A DNA stretch of 64,000 nt from Cladorrhinum sp. PSN259 (Eukaryota > Ascomycota > Sordariomycetes > Sordariales > Podosporaceae): the NCBI GenBank assembly GCA_033725935.1, contig MU867095.1, forward strand, positions 248,001-312,000, in the 5' to 3' direction. Position 1 is the stretch's first letter; each line of letters begins with the position of its first letter. Shown piece after piece: positions 44,599 to 55,501 of this stretch. The position numbers and the translations under genes are program-made. Under the pieces are notes generated by a model. The model was not told the DNA's origin. It searched no databases and saw nothing but the letters and a program-made list of their open reading frames with translations.

Positions 44599-44926
44599 AT
44601 ATCACGGGACCCCTCCTAGGTGTCACGTACGGAACGCATGTCATCCATAATCACATCACCAAGAAAGTCAAAAGAAAATTATAAAAGCAGTGTATTCTCG
44701 ATTTCGGGTTAGCACGTTGCCTTCCCGAAACATATCTGCAATCCCATTTGGCCTGTCTTAAAGAGCAGTACCTTGCCGAGAAGGTTGACCATCAAAATAT
44801 CAGGAAGCCATGTGTAGTTTCCACCAATATCAACTCCAACCATGAAGAAAGATCCGAGCAAGTGAGGGGGTCAAGACTGTGCGATGCAGCTGGATGTTGC
44901 ACCACGGAAAAAAACTGGAGAACAGT
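44599..44926. other. Short convergent spacer
   Basis: 328 bases of 3' flank between the methyltransferase and zinc-knuckle genes; nothing else is seen. Confidence 0.6.
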
Positions 44927-46640
44927 TTACCAGTCGTCGCCGCCACCACCAGCAGAGGGAGCAGCAGTCTCCCAGTCACCACCACCACCACCAGCGTTAC
45001 CGCCGTCGAAGGTGTCGAAGCCGCCAGAGTCACCGCCGGCGTCATTGCCGGCGTCATTGCCGAAATCGCCGGCATCATCCTCAGCGACAGTGGGGTTGGG
45101 GCACTTGGACTTGAAGTGGCCCATCTGCTGGCAGTTCTGGCACTTCACACGAGACATATCGCGAGGCTTCGGGCACTCCTTGGCAGGGTGGCCCATCTCA
45201 TCGCAGTTGCGGCACTGGATGTTGGCTGGGTTCTTGGGCTCGGTGCACTCCTTGGCCATATGACCCTCCTGACCGCAGTTGCGGCAGCCACGGGGACCGG
45301 CCTTAGGGCAGTCCTTGGAGAAGTGACCCACTAAGAGAAAACATTAGCTACCGCCATAATCACAGGTGTGAAGACAAGAGGGATCACTTACTCTCGTTGC
45401 ACTTGCGGCACTCGACACCCTCGGCGGAGCGAGGCTCGGTACAGTCAGCGACCTTGTGGCCAGGCTTGCCACAGTTCTTGCAGGCAAACTTGTCGACGCG
45501 GGGAGTCGGGCAGTCGCGGACACGATGGCCAACCTCGTCGCAGTTGTAGCACTTGATAAGGACACGCTCCTTCTCCATCTTCTCCTGGGGGCAGCTATGA
45601 GACATGTGACCATACTCGGCACAGTTCCTGCACTTGGGAATGAAGCTAGGAACAAGTTCACCCGCATCGGCAAGGCGCTCCATGCTTTCAGCCTCATCCT
45701 TGGGCCAGCCCTCACGCTCACGGGGACGCTGAGCCTTGAACTGGAAGCGGTAGCTCACAGTGTACTTCTTCTTGATATTGCCCTGAAGATCCATGGAGGT
45801 CAAAGTGCCGACAACGTTGGGCTTCTCAAGAGCAATGAGCCAGAGATCAATGTTCTGATCACGGAACGCCTGCTCCAAATCCTGATAGGTACAGTCAGGA
45901 TTGGCCTTGACGTATACCTGAACAGCGTGCTTGACGTCGTCAATGTCGCGGTCGGCAACGGCCTGGATAATCATCTCCCAGGCCTCGTCGGTGGTCTTGT
46001 CCTCAATGTGATCGCGGTTAACGGCACGAGCATTCTCGCACTCGGTTGCAAGATGGCCTGGACCATCAAAGTTAGCCTGTTGAAGTACAAATGTACCGGG
46101 TGCAACAACGCAGCTTACCAGGTTGTGCGCAGTTCTCGCACTTGCGGTCAGGGCAGCGACTGATTGTGTGCTCAAGGGAGCCACACTCCTTGCAGACGAG
46201 AGGCTCGGAAGTAGGGCACTCGCGGCGAACATGCCCAGTTCCACCACAGCCATTGCAGAGCATGGGGGGAGCATTGGGGCAATCCTTGGACCAGTGACCC
46301 TCTTCGTTGCAGCGACGGCAAGCACCCTGAAGCTTGACTGGGTTGGGACAGTCAGACTTGTTGTGGCTGTTGATAATGTCAGTGAATAGGCCGACGTCAG
46401 AGATGTGGGATTGCTGTTTTACCCTTCCTCGCCGCAGTTGAAGCAACCACCCTGGCCACCACCCTGGCCACCACCAGCACCATCACCAGCGCCGTCGCCA
46501 CCAGAATAACCACCGAAGCCTTCATCCACAGAAGCCTCAGCAACGGGAACACCCCACTGATCATCACCTCCAGCAGCGGCGGGGCCGGAGTTCCAATCAT
46601 CGCCGCCACCGGCAGCGGATTCGTCGTTGTTCCAAGTCAT
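44927..46640 (-). CDS. 12-CCHC zinc-knuckle nucleic-acid-binding protein
   Basis: Predicted 511-residue protein related to Gis2/Byr3/CNBP. Exons: 46640-46423, 46366-46119, 46057-45392, 45330-44927; introns of 56-61 nt, three of them cutting knuckle motifs. It carries twelve CX2CX4HX4C zinc knuckles: five at about residues 65-162 and seven from 297 on. Between them is a 135-residue insert (163-297) that looks helical then strand-rich (EAWEMIIQAVADRDIDDVKHAV, NIDLWLIALEKPNVVGTL). The ends are Gly-rich with Trp-acid motifs: GGGDDWNSG and DDQWG at the N-terminus, GGDWETA and a final GGDDW at the C-terminus. Small relatives bind single-stranded nucleic acid and polysome mRNA. This larger form is presumably an RNA-binding protein too. 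The knuckle at 148-162 spans the exon 2/3 join, which confirms that splice. Confidence 0.9.
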
Positions 46641-49615
46641 CTTGAGATCACGATTGGTTCGTGTTGTCGCGAGTGATTGCAAGGTTGATCTTTTGCTCGA
46701 TTAGTATACACTCCAGAGCAGTAAATGAGGTGATTGTATGAAAGGAGAACAATGGTGAATGAGAAAGGGAACGAAAAGACAACAGCGAGTTCGCTCACAG
46801 AATCAGTCCTGGCAGGGCGGTGATCAATCTGAGAGAAGAGCACTAGCTCAAACTTAGGATATGTGGGCAGGGGCCGGAATAGGCAATGAGAACAGGAGGT
46901 CTTGGGCGGAGAACGGGAGGCGAGGAAGGGGAAGGTGGCAGTGATAGCTATGACCACAGCGACAGGAGTGATGATAATGATTTCCAGAGCGAAGTCATAG
47001 AACCAATCAATTCATTGCCGGTAGCAGTCATGTAGCGGAGTGGGAAACTCAGTGATTAAGTCGGTCGAGGTTGAGGGAAAGTGATGAAGATGTAGAAGAG
47101 AGATGGCTGTGCCGGTGGGAATGGAGGAGAAGCGGAAGTAAATGATTGAATATGAAGAGGATGTTGAATAGAATATGTAATTGGAAGTAGAGTTCTGGAA
47201 AGCAGTTTGAGAGGCCACTTACCTTTTTGTTTCAAAGTCGTCTCTGCTCCAGATGGAAGTTGAGTGTTGTGGTGGAAAAGAGAAAATCGAGTTGGATGGA
47301 AAGTTGAGAGGGGTTTTATGGACGATTCTCGTGGCCCTTGCTCTCGACAAATCAGACAGGCTTGGGTCTTTGTTGCCTGGTGCTCACGCAGCTGAAAACA
47401 TTGCAGTATCCGCCTGGCGGAACGTTGCGGAAGAAGATGATGTCGTCGATATGCTCGGCGGCAGAATTTTTGGTGGAGAGAGCTTCCGTGGGCTACCGTG
47501 AGCTGGCCCCTAGGACGTGGAGCCAGTTTTCTGCGCCTGAACATGGCTGGGTACTGTTTTTTTATTAAGGGAAGGTGTACATGGCTCGTATGGACCTGCC
47601 TCCCTGGTTCTGTTTGCTACCTAGGTCTTGAGGAAGTGACGAGCCAGTTGAAGTAAATTACCGGGCAGAATTTCAAAAATGAAATCATGTTGAGGATGAA
47701 GGCATTGCGTCGTGAAGGCAGCAGCATTGAGATCTGCTTTGGCATTTCACTGGAAAAGGGGTCGGTGTTTACATTGAAGTTGTCCGTGCGCGGTATCTAC
47801 GCCGAATAATTCATACGCGTCCTGAAAGATAACTTTGGCCATGTAGTATACAGTCACAGAGACCCACGGATCCATATGTACGATAGATAATGAAAACAGA
47901 CGACCACAACCTTCACGCGACTGCAAGAAGCCGACGTTGGGTCTATGTATGGACAGAGCGAGGCATAGTTGCCGGGTACTAGCATCTGCAGCAAACAGAA
48001 TTATAGGCTCTAACTCCTATTCAACTTAGTGCTGAATTCCGGGCACGAGGTTCAAAACTGCTATCATTACTTCACCAGTGCCTTAACGTGTGTGTGGCGA
48101 AGAATGGCGGATAGTCCAGACCATGATACGGCTTCGGATGTAAGTTCAAGATTTCTCATGGCTCCTTAGTTACTTACAAGCCCTGCACGTGGATAGAGGG
48201 ATTTTAATATTCTAGGAGCCGCTGCTTGACTGAAATTGTTGCCATGATGTATATGCCTTGACAAAGACGTACATCTTGCCAGATACTCCTTTCCCAGACT
48301 TCACACTTCAAATCAGCCCATGACGCATGATCGAATCCCTTTTGTCCTGACCAAGCCACAGACATCCCTTTGCCCATAAACATGTGACATTGACAAATCC
48401 CCCAAAACCCCCATGTATAGTCGGATACCATGCGATCCGAGTTTTCCCTGCCCCTCGTTCCTCACTACTCATTGACGGCCCTCACTCTGCCTTCCCCGTT
48501 CCTTTTGTTCCCTCAGTTGAACCTCTCTGTTGATTTTCTACTAGCACCGTCAGCCAGACACTCATCAGCAGTTGAAAATAACGTTAAAAGAGAATCGTTT
48601 CAAATAATGGAAGGGATACAAGTAAAAAACCGCACCGCATTAACCCTAGCAGCCTGTATCGAGCTCCGGGTGTATCTAATCGTTGATTTCTCAATCAGCA
48701 TTTGGTATATAAAAAGGTGGAGGACAGATGATTATGGTACAAGACACACTCACACAAACAAGACGCATGCCATGGTGAAGGCGGCCATGGGTGCCATTAC
48801 TGTCTGTAATTTTGCTTTCTATCAGCTGATCTTCACAAACTTTTTTGAAGTCGGAAATAAATACCCTTGAATTAAATTTCGCCATCGTAGCGGGTTTGGA
48901 TTTGGCTATCTCATTCTTGAGTGGTGGTTTTTTGAAAAGGTTTGGAGTTGTGAGATGCAATCGATGAGAGATAGATAATGTTAGAGAAGTGGAAGGTTCA
49001 CAATCAAGTCACCGGAGATTTACGGAATACACGTAATTACAGAGGGCATCGTTCAGTAAATCGGAGACTGGCAGCTTAGAAAAACATCAGACCACTTTCC
49101 ATCTAACCAGGTGACAGAGCATCCGAACTTCACAGGTGGTGTAAATCAAGAAGAAAAGGAAGAAAAAGAAGATTAGATAACATCCACATCTGAACTTTCA
49201 TACACATAATATGTACACTTTAAACTAGCTACCTAAAATAGAATTGGCAATACCACATAAATACCACCAAAGACTCCCCCCGCCTAGCCGTGATGCAGGA
49301 TATGATGATCTCAAAAGAGAGTAAAAATTGTTTCCCATCCCATAACCGCCTGCTTGCTTCGCTAGTTTGCTCGCCAAAAGAGAAAGCAACGCCAGGTTAT
49401 ATGTGTGTGCGTAATGTGTGCTCGTATGAGTAAATAATACCAACAACGAGCTGATTTGTAAGATTCTTTACATCATGTTACATACCCATCTCAGTGGGTG
49501 TAGTCCCAAGTTCACTGTTAATCCGTCTTTCCTTGCTTGTCAATATCCCCCTGCTTTCCTCATCTGGCCACTTGCATTGGGCAGCGGTGGAGGCATGGTA
49601 TCGTCCATGGAACCT
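46641..49615. other. Long intergenic region upstream of the zinc-knuckle gene
   Basis: About 3 kb. The first ~580 bases are probably the 5' leader of the zinc-knuckle gene with a leader intron (listed separately). The remainder up to the carrier gene shows no convincing gene. A 64-codon ATG frame on the minus strand (48885-48691) has no recognisable features. Confidence 0.5.
46690..47222 (-). other. Candidate 5' UTR intron of the zinc-knuckle gene
   Basis: On the minus strand a consensus donor GTAAGT begins at 47222. A TACTAAT branch-site match lies just before the acceptor CAAAAG ending at 46690, 49 bases upstream of the start codon. This predicts a 533-nt leader intron. Inferred from splice motifs only. 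Confidence 0.45.
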
Positions 49616-51047
49616 CTATCTCTCCGAGATCTCCCGCCTCTCAGCAGCTTCCAGCTTGATCTTTCCATCATGCTTAGCATCATTAAGCTGGCGCATAACA
49701 TACTCATACGTCAACATTGTGACGGTGGCAGCCGGTACGGCCCGCATCATGTTGGTGCCCATGCCGGCATAAAACGCCATCCAACCTTCTTCACGCAGGA
49801 TGGTCTTGAAGGTCGTGACGATGCCCTTATATCGGGGAGTAAGGTGCGCAGCCGCACCGCCTCCTGAAGGAGAAGGCCCCCCTGTCGCCGACACACCCCC
49901 AAGCCCTTGCATGTACTCGTGGCCCGGCATTGGTCTCCGTTGGGTCTGTAACCTTGTGCGGATTACCTCGTGCGGATACGTCGCGCTGCTGGCCATAATC
50001 TTGGACAATATTGACGCCGCTAGAATGCCAAACCAATCTTGTGCGTGAGCATTGTGCCCTTCGCTAGGCGCGACACCCATTGGCCGGCCGGTGAACTTTG
50101 TTTTGAGATATTCATAGGCGGGGAATTGAACCGCCACATGGGTGAGACCGAGAAGTGCTGGTGTAAGTCCAGAGTAGAAGGATAAAATACCTTCGGTTGT
50201 ATACATCTTGCGCGCAGCGTCTAGTGTTGACTTGTAGTGCCATGGCTGATGTAGTGTAGGCCGCGATGTTGGCGTGTTACCACCCTTAGGGTGCAGCGAA
50301 TATCGTGCCCTGTCGTGACTTGTCGACTGTGACATTAAACGGGTTTTGATGACCCAAATTGGATTCGTAGCAATGGTACTGCTGGCTCCGGCTATGATTG
50401 AGGACCAGAAATTGACAACGAATGGCCTCTCTGTTAAACCATAACAACTCAAGTCAGCAAAGAAAAAACCTCTATCGCCAATGGGGTCTCAAAGACCTAC
50501 CATGATATTGGGACAACCAAGTCTTGCTCTTGTTGTAAACCGTAAACCATACAGCCCACGTCGGCAAGTATCCCATTATGATCGGCCCCAAGCCCCTATA
50601 CATCCCCCTAATTCCTTCCTCCTTCCATATTATGTTTGCTGTACCGACTAATCCTTTATATCGTACGCTTCGGGGGTGCCCTGTATGTCTGCCAGCGGCA
50701 GCCAAGCCACCCTGTGCCTGCAGCTTGGTCTTGATGACGTCCAGCGGACATGTGACGACGCCTGACATGAACCCGCCCACGGCTCCGGCCAGCGCATTGA
50801 ATTGCGACTCGGAAGCTCCTACAGCCCATCGTTCCACAGCTGTTATTCGTCCCGAGTCCGGCATCGTGGATTCCTGCTCGGCCAGTCCCGAACTTCCCGA
50901 CCCTGTTCCGGCCGTTACTGCTGAAAGGTCCCTCGCCGGATGAGCGGGCGGTTTCGGGGGTTCTGGGAGCGTTACTCCATAGTCTGCTGGAGAGGCAACG
51001 GGCGCAGAGTGTGCGTGGGTTGAGAGGTGGTGTTGACTTTGAGACAT
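49616..51047 (-). CDS. Mitochondrial NAD+-type carrier (Yia6/Ndt1-like)
   Basis: Predicted 453-residue mitochondrial carrier family member. Exons: 51047-50501 and 50430-49616, with a 70-nt intron that restores HERPFVVNFW. Three carrier repeats each carry the signature P-x-(D/E)-like motif: PLDVIKTKLQAQ, PIWVIKTRLMSQ and PHEVIRTRLQTQ. The first repeat (GAVGGFMSGVVTCPLDVIK, GYLPTWAVWFTVYNKSK) and second repeat (TIATNPIWVIKTRLM) are most like the inner-membrane NAD+ and pyrimidine nucleotide carriers. I favour NAD+ (Yia6/Yea6) but a folate or pyrimidine nucleotide substrate remains possible. The N-terminal ~85 residues are a Pro/Ser/Ala-rich extension. Loops in repeats 2 and 3 are also enlarged (Gly/Pro-rich GGVSATGGPSPSGGG). 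Confidence 0.9.
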
Positions 51048-52302
51048 GGATGCCGCTCTTTTAGTTAAAAAAAAAGAGGGCTCGCTCGAGAATGGGTGAG
51101 CGTAAGAGGGGCACAGCTAGTTTTGTTGGTGGTTTTGTAGTAAGTAAAGTTTTTTGTTGCGGAAAGGGTCTCTGCGATGCCCCCGACAGAGACCCTGAGG
51201 ATTCGTTTCGGTGTTGGGAATTTCTGTTGTGTCTCGGTTTTTAAGCGGGCGCGAGATTGATCATGGATCGGGACGTCACTGATGCAATTCGGTTTGCGAT
51301 TTCACAGGTCGTGTGCTCGTGTGCGGGGAAGATTGCCAGCCGTGTTGGGCCCAGAACCAACCGAGGGGCCCGTGATTGTTTGCTGGTTTCCTGTTTCCAG
51401 ACCTCTTGCTTTTTTTGTTCGAGAATCTCTCGTAATAGTATTCTACACCAAGGACGAAGCCGATTTGGCCAACTTCAAATCGAAGCAAACCGCGCGCAAG
51501 GCAGTGGGAGATGTAAGATCGGAGAATGATCCAGTGAGGAAACCTTCAAGGGAAATATTTCTTGGCGGGCCAAGGGACTTTCCCCGACAGTGGATGGCAC
51601 AATCGGAGGCGGCGGAGTGCCGGTCAGCGGTTCAGAAACAACCAAATTGTCGCAGACTTGCAGTTTGTCAAGTATTTTAGCACCACCACTTACACCACCA
51701 CCCCCATTACGTATGTTACCTGGGTCCTGGGCAGGTTCGTGCCGAGTCATGCAACGCTGCTTCGGGTGCAAGTGTCGTGAGTGAAGAAATGATACCGAGG
51801 TGGTGGGCGTCTCATGTGTGACCATCAGTGATCTGGTGTCTATCAATTGAGTGTTTGGGATTGTGTCATAGTCCTCTTTGTTCTAGACTCCCACAGTCAA
51901 AAAACCCCCTATCCCGCGTTTCCGTTAAAGCTCTTGCAAGCCACTGACGGGGGAGAGGGGAAACTTTGAAGCTTGGACCAGCCAACGAGAGTCCTCTGTC
52001 GTCCTGCTTTTGGGAATTCGTTATCGTCGTTATCAGTCTAAGCGGGAGCTGCGGGTGATCCAGGGATCTCTGAGCCATTACCTCATCCATTCCCGTGCCT
52101 TGGCGCTGTTTCTCTGGCTGGTCTTCCACTGGCATTACAACCTGAAATGTTAGGCCTCAAATAAGGCACCAACCGTTTTTTCGGGATAGAGCTTCCCCAA
52201 TCCCAGACGACGGGTGATCTGATTTCAAGCGGCAATTTGGTGTTTGTACCTTTCCGAAGCTCTAAGCTCTCCTCAAGCATAAACCACACCAATTCGCCCG
52301 CC
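51048..52302. other. Divergent promoter region, carrier/QCR7
   Basis: 1.25 kb between two divergent genes for mitochondrial proteins. No gene was found. Confidence 0.5.
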
Positions 52303-52823
52303 ATGCCTCTCATCGCTCCCACCCTTGCACCATACATCAATGCTCGCCCCTGGTTGGCGAAGCTTATCAAGCCTCTCTCCAATGCGTTCATTGGCGCTTC
52401 CGGCTACCGTCAGATGGGTCTCCGGTGAGTTGCAAACACCTCTCCCGCCCTCCAACTTATACACCCAGAGAGAGATATTGTCGCCATAGTCGATTTACAC
52501 ATTTCGGAACAACCGATCGCCCCCGGACACAGAGACCGAAACAGTTCTAACAGACACAAAACAGCGCCGACGACCTCATCTCTGAAGAGAACGAGACTGT
52601 CCTCAAGGCCCTCAGACGTCTCCCTCCCAAGGAAGCATACGATCGCATCTACCGCCTCCGCCGCGCCACCCAGCTCTCCCTGCAGCAAAAGGTCCTGCCC
52701 AAGAACGAGTGGACCAAGCCCGAGGAGGACGTCCCCTACCTTGGTCCCCTTCTCAAGGAGCTCGATGCCGAGCTCAAGGAGCGCGCCGCCCTCGACACCC
52801 TCGCCCCCATCAAGAAGCACTAA
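52303..52823 (+). CDS. qcr7: Ubiquinol-cytochrome c reductase subunit 7 (14 kDa)
   Basis: Predicted 126-residue matrix-side subunit of respiratory complex III, needed for assembly around cytochrome b. Exons: 52303-52424 and 52565-52823; the 140-nt intron has a GTGAGT donor. The family core is clear: GYRQMGLRADDLISEEN, ALRRLPPKEAYDRIYRLRRATQ and LPKNEWTKPEEDVPYLGPLLKE. The length matches yeast Qcr7 (127). No cleaved presequence is expected in the family. The splice join regenerates the GLRADDLI motif exactly. Confidence 0.97.
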
Positions 52824-54046
52824 ATCTGTTTCAATCTGAGAGGACAGGGAAGAAGAGCGGGAAACATGGGCATGGGAGGAGAAGGAAAGCCTACATGGAA
52901 GTCAGCCTAACCGAACCGCCCCCTTGTATTATGGCTCAAAACAATTAAAAGTAAAAGGACATCGTTAGATCGCGAGAGGGGAAGGCAAGCAAAGGCAGAG
53001 GAGCTGTTCTTACCCTTGAATAGAGGGGGGAAATATAGGAGCGATAGACGGTGACAATTGTATGATGTGTATAAGAAACGGCACCCGCTGGATTTGGTCA
53101 ATCGCAGATGAAACTCCCTCTCCCAGCATTGTGTTTTTAACTCGCTCGCCGGATCAGCATCTTCATACTTGTTTTAATTGGCGGAGAATGATTATGCTGC
53201 TGCTAACTTCTAAATGTGAAGCTTGATTTCCAATCTATAGTATCCATAAAGTCTTGACCTTTCATGACTTAAAGCTAAAAGACATGAGCCAATTAGTTAC
53301 AAGGAGCTGTTCCCATAAGTACATGTACATATTCCAAGCTATGTATCAACCACAGCAGGTGAATCAAAAAAACACCTCCTTGACTTTATTCACCATAGGC
53401 CAATAAACTTATGCATAGTATATATTAACTTAAATTTTTCTTTCCAGCTTCTTATGGGCAAGTTCCATTTGTAACAAGTCCAAGGAGCTGCATGTCTACG
53501 CCCACAGTAATTTTAGAGAGACAATAAGGAAGGAAAAAAAGGAAGCAAGGCCACAAAAGTTCCCACAAACTTCAAACAGCTACAATGAAAAGAAAAACAC
53601 AGTTTTCCCAATCTTCATTTCCTTTTTTGCTGATCCTGAGGGGTAAGAAATCAAGTCGCCAAAACAGCATCGAGTTCTATGTTGGGTTTCTCGCAGCGCG
53701 ACACCTCTTGTCCCCAAAAGGAGCACTCTCGACCCCTATGTAGAGCGACCTAGAGAAGTGAGGTGTGCAATTGGAAAACCAGATGAGTGGGTTTGCTGGT
53801 TCGTTTTAAACAAAAAAAAATTCGAGATAAAGGTATCCGCTCCACCCGCCCGCTAACGCAATAGTATCATTAATTCCTGAGTGTTATGTTTTCGTGGCCT
53901 TCGTAGAGCATATGCGTTCCCTAGAGCGCTTCTTCAAGACTATATTTGGTGAAAATCGTTTTGAAAGCCTCCAATCCAGAAGAGAAGATTGGTCGTTTGA
54001 AAAGATGGAGGCAGATTGCGGAGTATTGAGTGTCGAGGCAGCTTCG
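52824..54046. other. Convergent intergenic region, QCR7/MNN9
   Basis: 1.2 kb of 3' flank containing a 216-nt nested inverted repeat (53281-53496, listed separately). No protein gene is supported. Confidence 0.6.
53281..53496. repeat. Nested imperfect inverted repeat (hairpin-forming)
   Basis: Concentric complementary segments: GACATG (53281-53286) with CATGTC (53491-53496); 53296-53319 with 53451-53475 (about 20 of 25 positions pair, including CCCATAAG/CTTATGGG and GTTACAA/TTTGTAAC); CTATGTAT (53339-53346) with ATGCATAG (53411-53418, one mismatch); GGTGAAT (53358-53364) with ATTCACC (53388-53394). All pairs nest, so the whole could fold as one hairpin. Confidence 0.7.
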
Positions 54047-55501
54047 TTATACGTTGCCGCCCTTCTCCTCGGTGTCGATATGCCAGACAACATAGTTGGG
54101 CAGGCCATATACGCCATAGCCTGCTCTCTTGGCCATCTTGGCGAAACCCTCGGTTTCTGCTTGGTTCTCGAAGGCGTAACATGGGAAGTTGATGCCTGAT
54201 CGGTGAACATCGGCCTTGACGAGAATGTTCACGCCACCAATGCCGTCGAGCTCAATTTCGTCATCCTTGTTCTTGCGCCAGTCGCCCATTCTGGCCATGT
54301 AGGTTCTTCCGGTATCATATTGCTTGTAGCCTAAGTTTAGTGAGTTAGTATTGGAGCTTCGCGCAGACGCTGTTGAGAGCTGAGCTTACCTTCGGCGAGA
54401 ACGGTATCCTTGTCCAAGCTAGCAGCCAGCTTCCGACCCTTGTCAGACTCAACCCACGAGTTATAATCGACTAGACTCTGATCAGCTTGATGTCGAATAT
54501 ACGCTCACGAGGTTATATACTCACATCGTCCTTCAATGTCGCGGCCGTCCCTGTAGCGATGGAACCAGATATCTAGCAAAGGTTAGTTCGTGTCTAAAGT
54601 CTGGGTTTCAGACTAGCAAGGTGCACCTACTGGGAACAAGAATATCCCTATCGTGTGCAATGAAGTCCTCCAAAATCTTGTTGGGGCTGTCCACGATATC
54701 TACGTCCCTCCAGTAAACCCAAGCGTGTTCGGGCTTTAGGGCGGTGGCCAAGAGGTAGTTTCGTGCCTTGCCCATGGCCTTCCGGCGGGGACCTTGAGCT
54801 TCGAAACCATGACGATCCTCGACATTCTGGCTGAGTTTAAACCCGAAGTCCTTCTCAACCACCATGGCACTTCTGAAAGGAATCTTATCCGGGCGTTTCT
54901 GGATTCGATCGAGCTCGGCGGCGAGGACAGACAGAGTCTCGTCGGTCGAGTCGCCTACCAGGAAGGCAAGATCAATGAGATGGTGGGGATAAGTAAGTTC
55001 GGCCAGGAGCTCAAAATACTTGGAAATATGCGGAGCAGCATCCTTGAGAGGCGTGAGGAGGAGGACTCGTTCTTCGTTTTGGACCGCCTTCACGGTGGAC
55101 TTGATGGGGTTAAGATTGACGTGGGTGATGGTAGACTCATTGATTACCACAGGGGCGTGGGGGTTGAAGATGACGGGTGTCTTCATATGTCCCGTCCATG
55201 CTGCTTGCTCATTCAGGGTCATCTGCATGGGAGGTTTTGAAGGGCCAAAACAATAGAAGCTGTCCCAAGAGGCCATGCGTTAGAGAACACACAATGCATA
55301 TACAAGACCAAGGAAAAGGGATTCGAACCTCTTAACGTGTGGCGCAGACGAACTAATACCCCGCCATAGTAATAATATCACGCCAGTGACGGCAATGAGT
55401 AGAAGAAAGCGGGTTCTGGTCAACAGCACCCATATCGCTCTGGTCGGAGGAAGGCTTGCTTTTGCAGCTTTCCAGCTGACGCCGCCCTTGGGAAGAAGCA
55501 T
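54047..55501 (-). CDS. mnn9: Mannan polymerase subunit Mnn9 (GT62)
   Basis: Predicted 404-residue type II Golgi membrane protein of the Anp1/Mnn9/Van1 family (GT62), part of the complexes that extend the alpha-1,6-mannan backbone of N-glycans. Exons: 55501-55329, 55259-54631, 54572-54525, 54470-54390, 54330-54047; introns 54-69 nt. A short cytoplasmic N-terminus (MLLPKGGVSWKAAKASLPPT) precedes one membrane anchor (about 31-47). The catalytic region holds the DxD motif in YWRDVDIVDSP (243-245). The C-terminal part (GGVNILVKADVHRSGINFPC, GLPNYVVWHIDTEEK) is highly conserved. Intron 1 has an unusual donor, GTTCGA, but this splice alone gives the conserved SFYCFGPSKPP join. Confidence 0.96.

Noticed and set aside
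48034..48050. GAATTCCGGGCACGAGG resembles a cDNA-cloning EcoRI adapter
   Set aside because: It differs from the adapter by inserted bases and is embedded in continuous sequence; treated as coincidence.
48691..48885. 64-codon ATG frame on the minus strand
   Set aside because: It has no recognisable domain, signal or neighbour logic. It could be a small protein, but nothing supports it.
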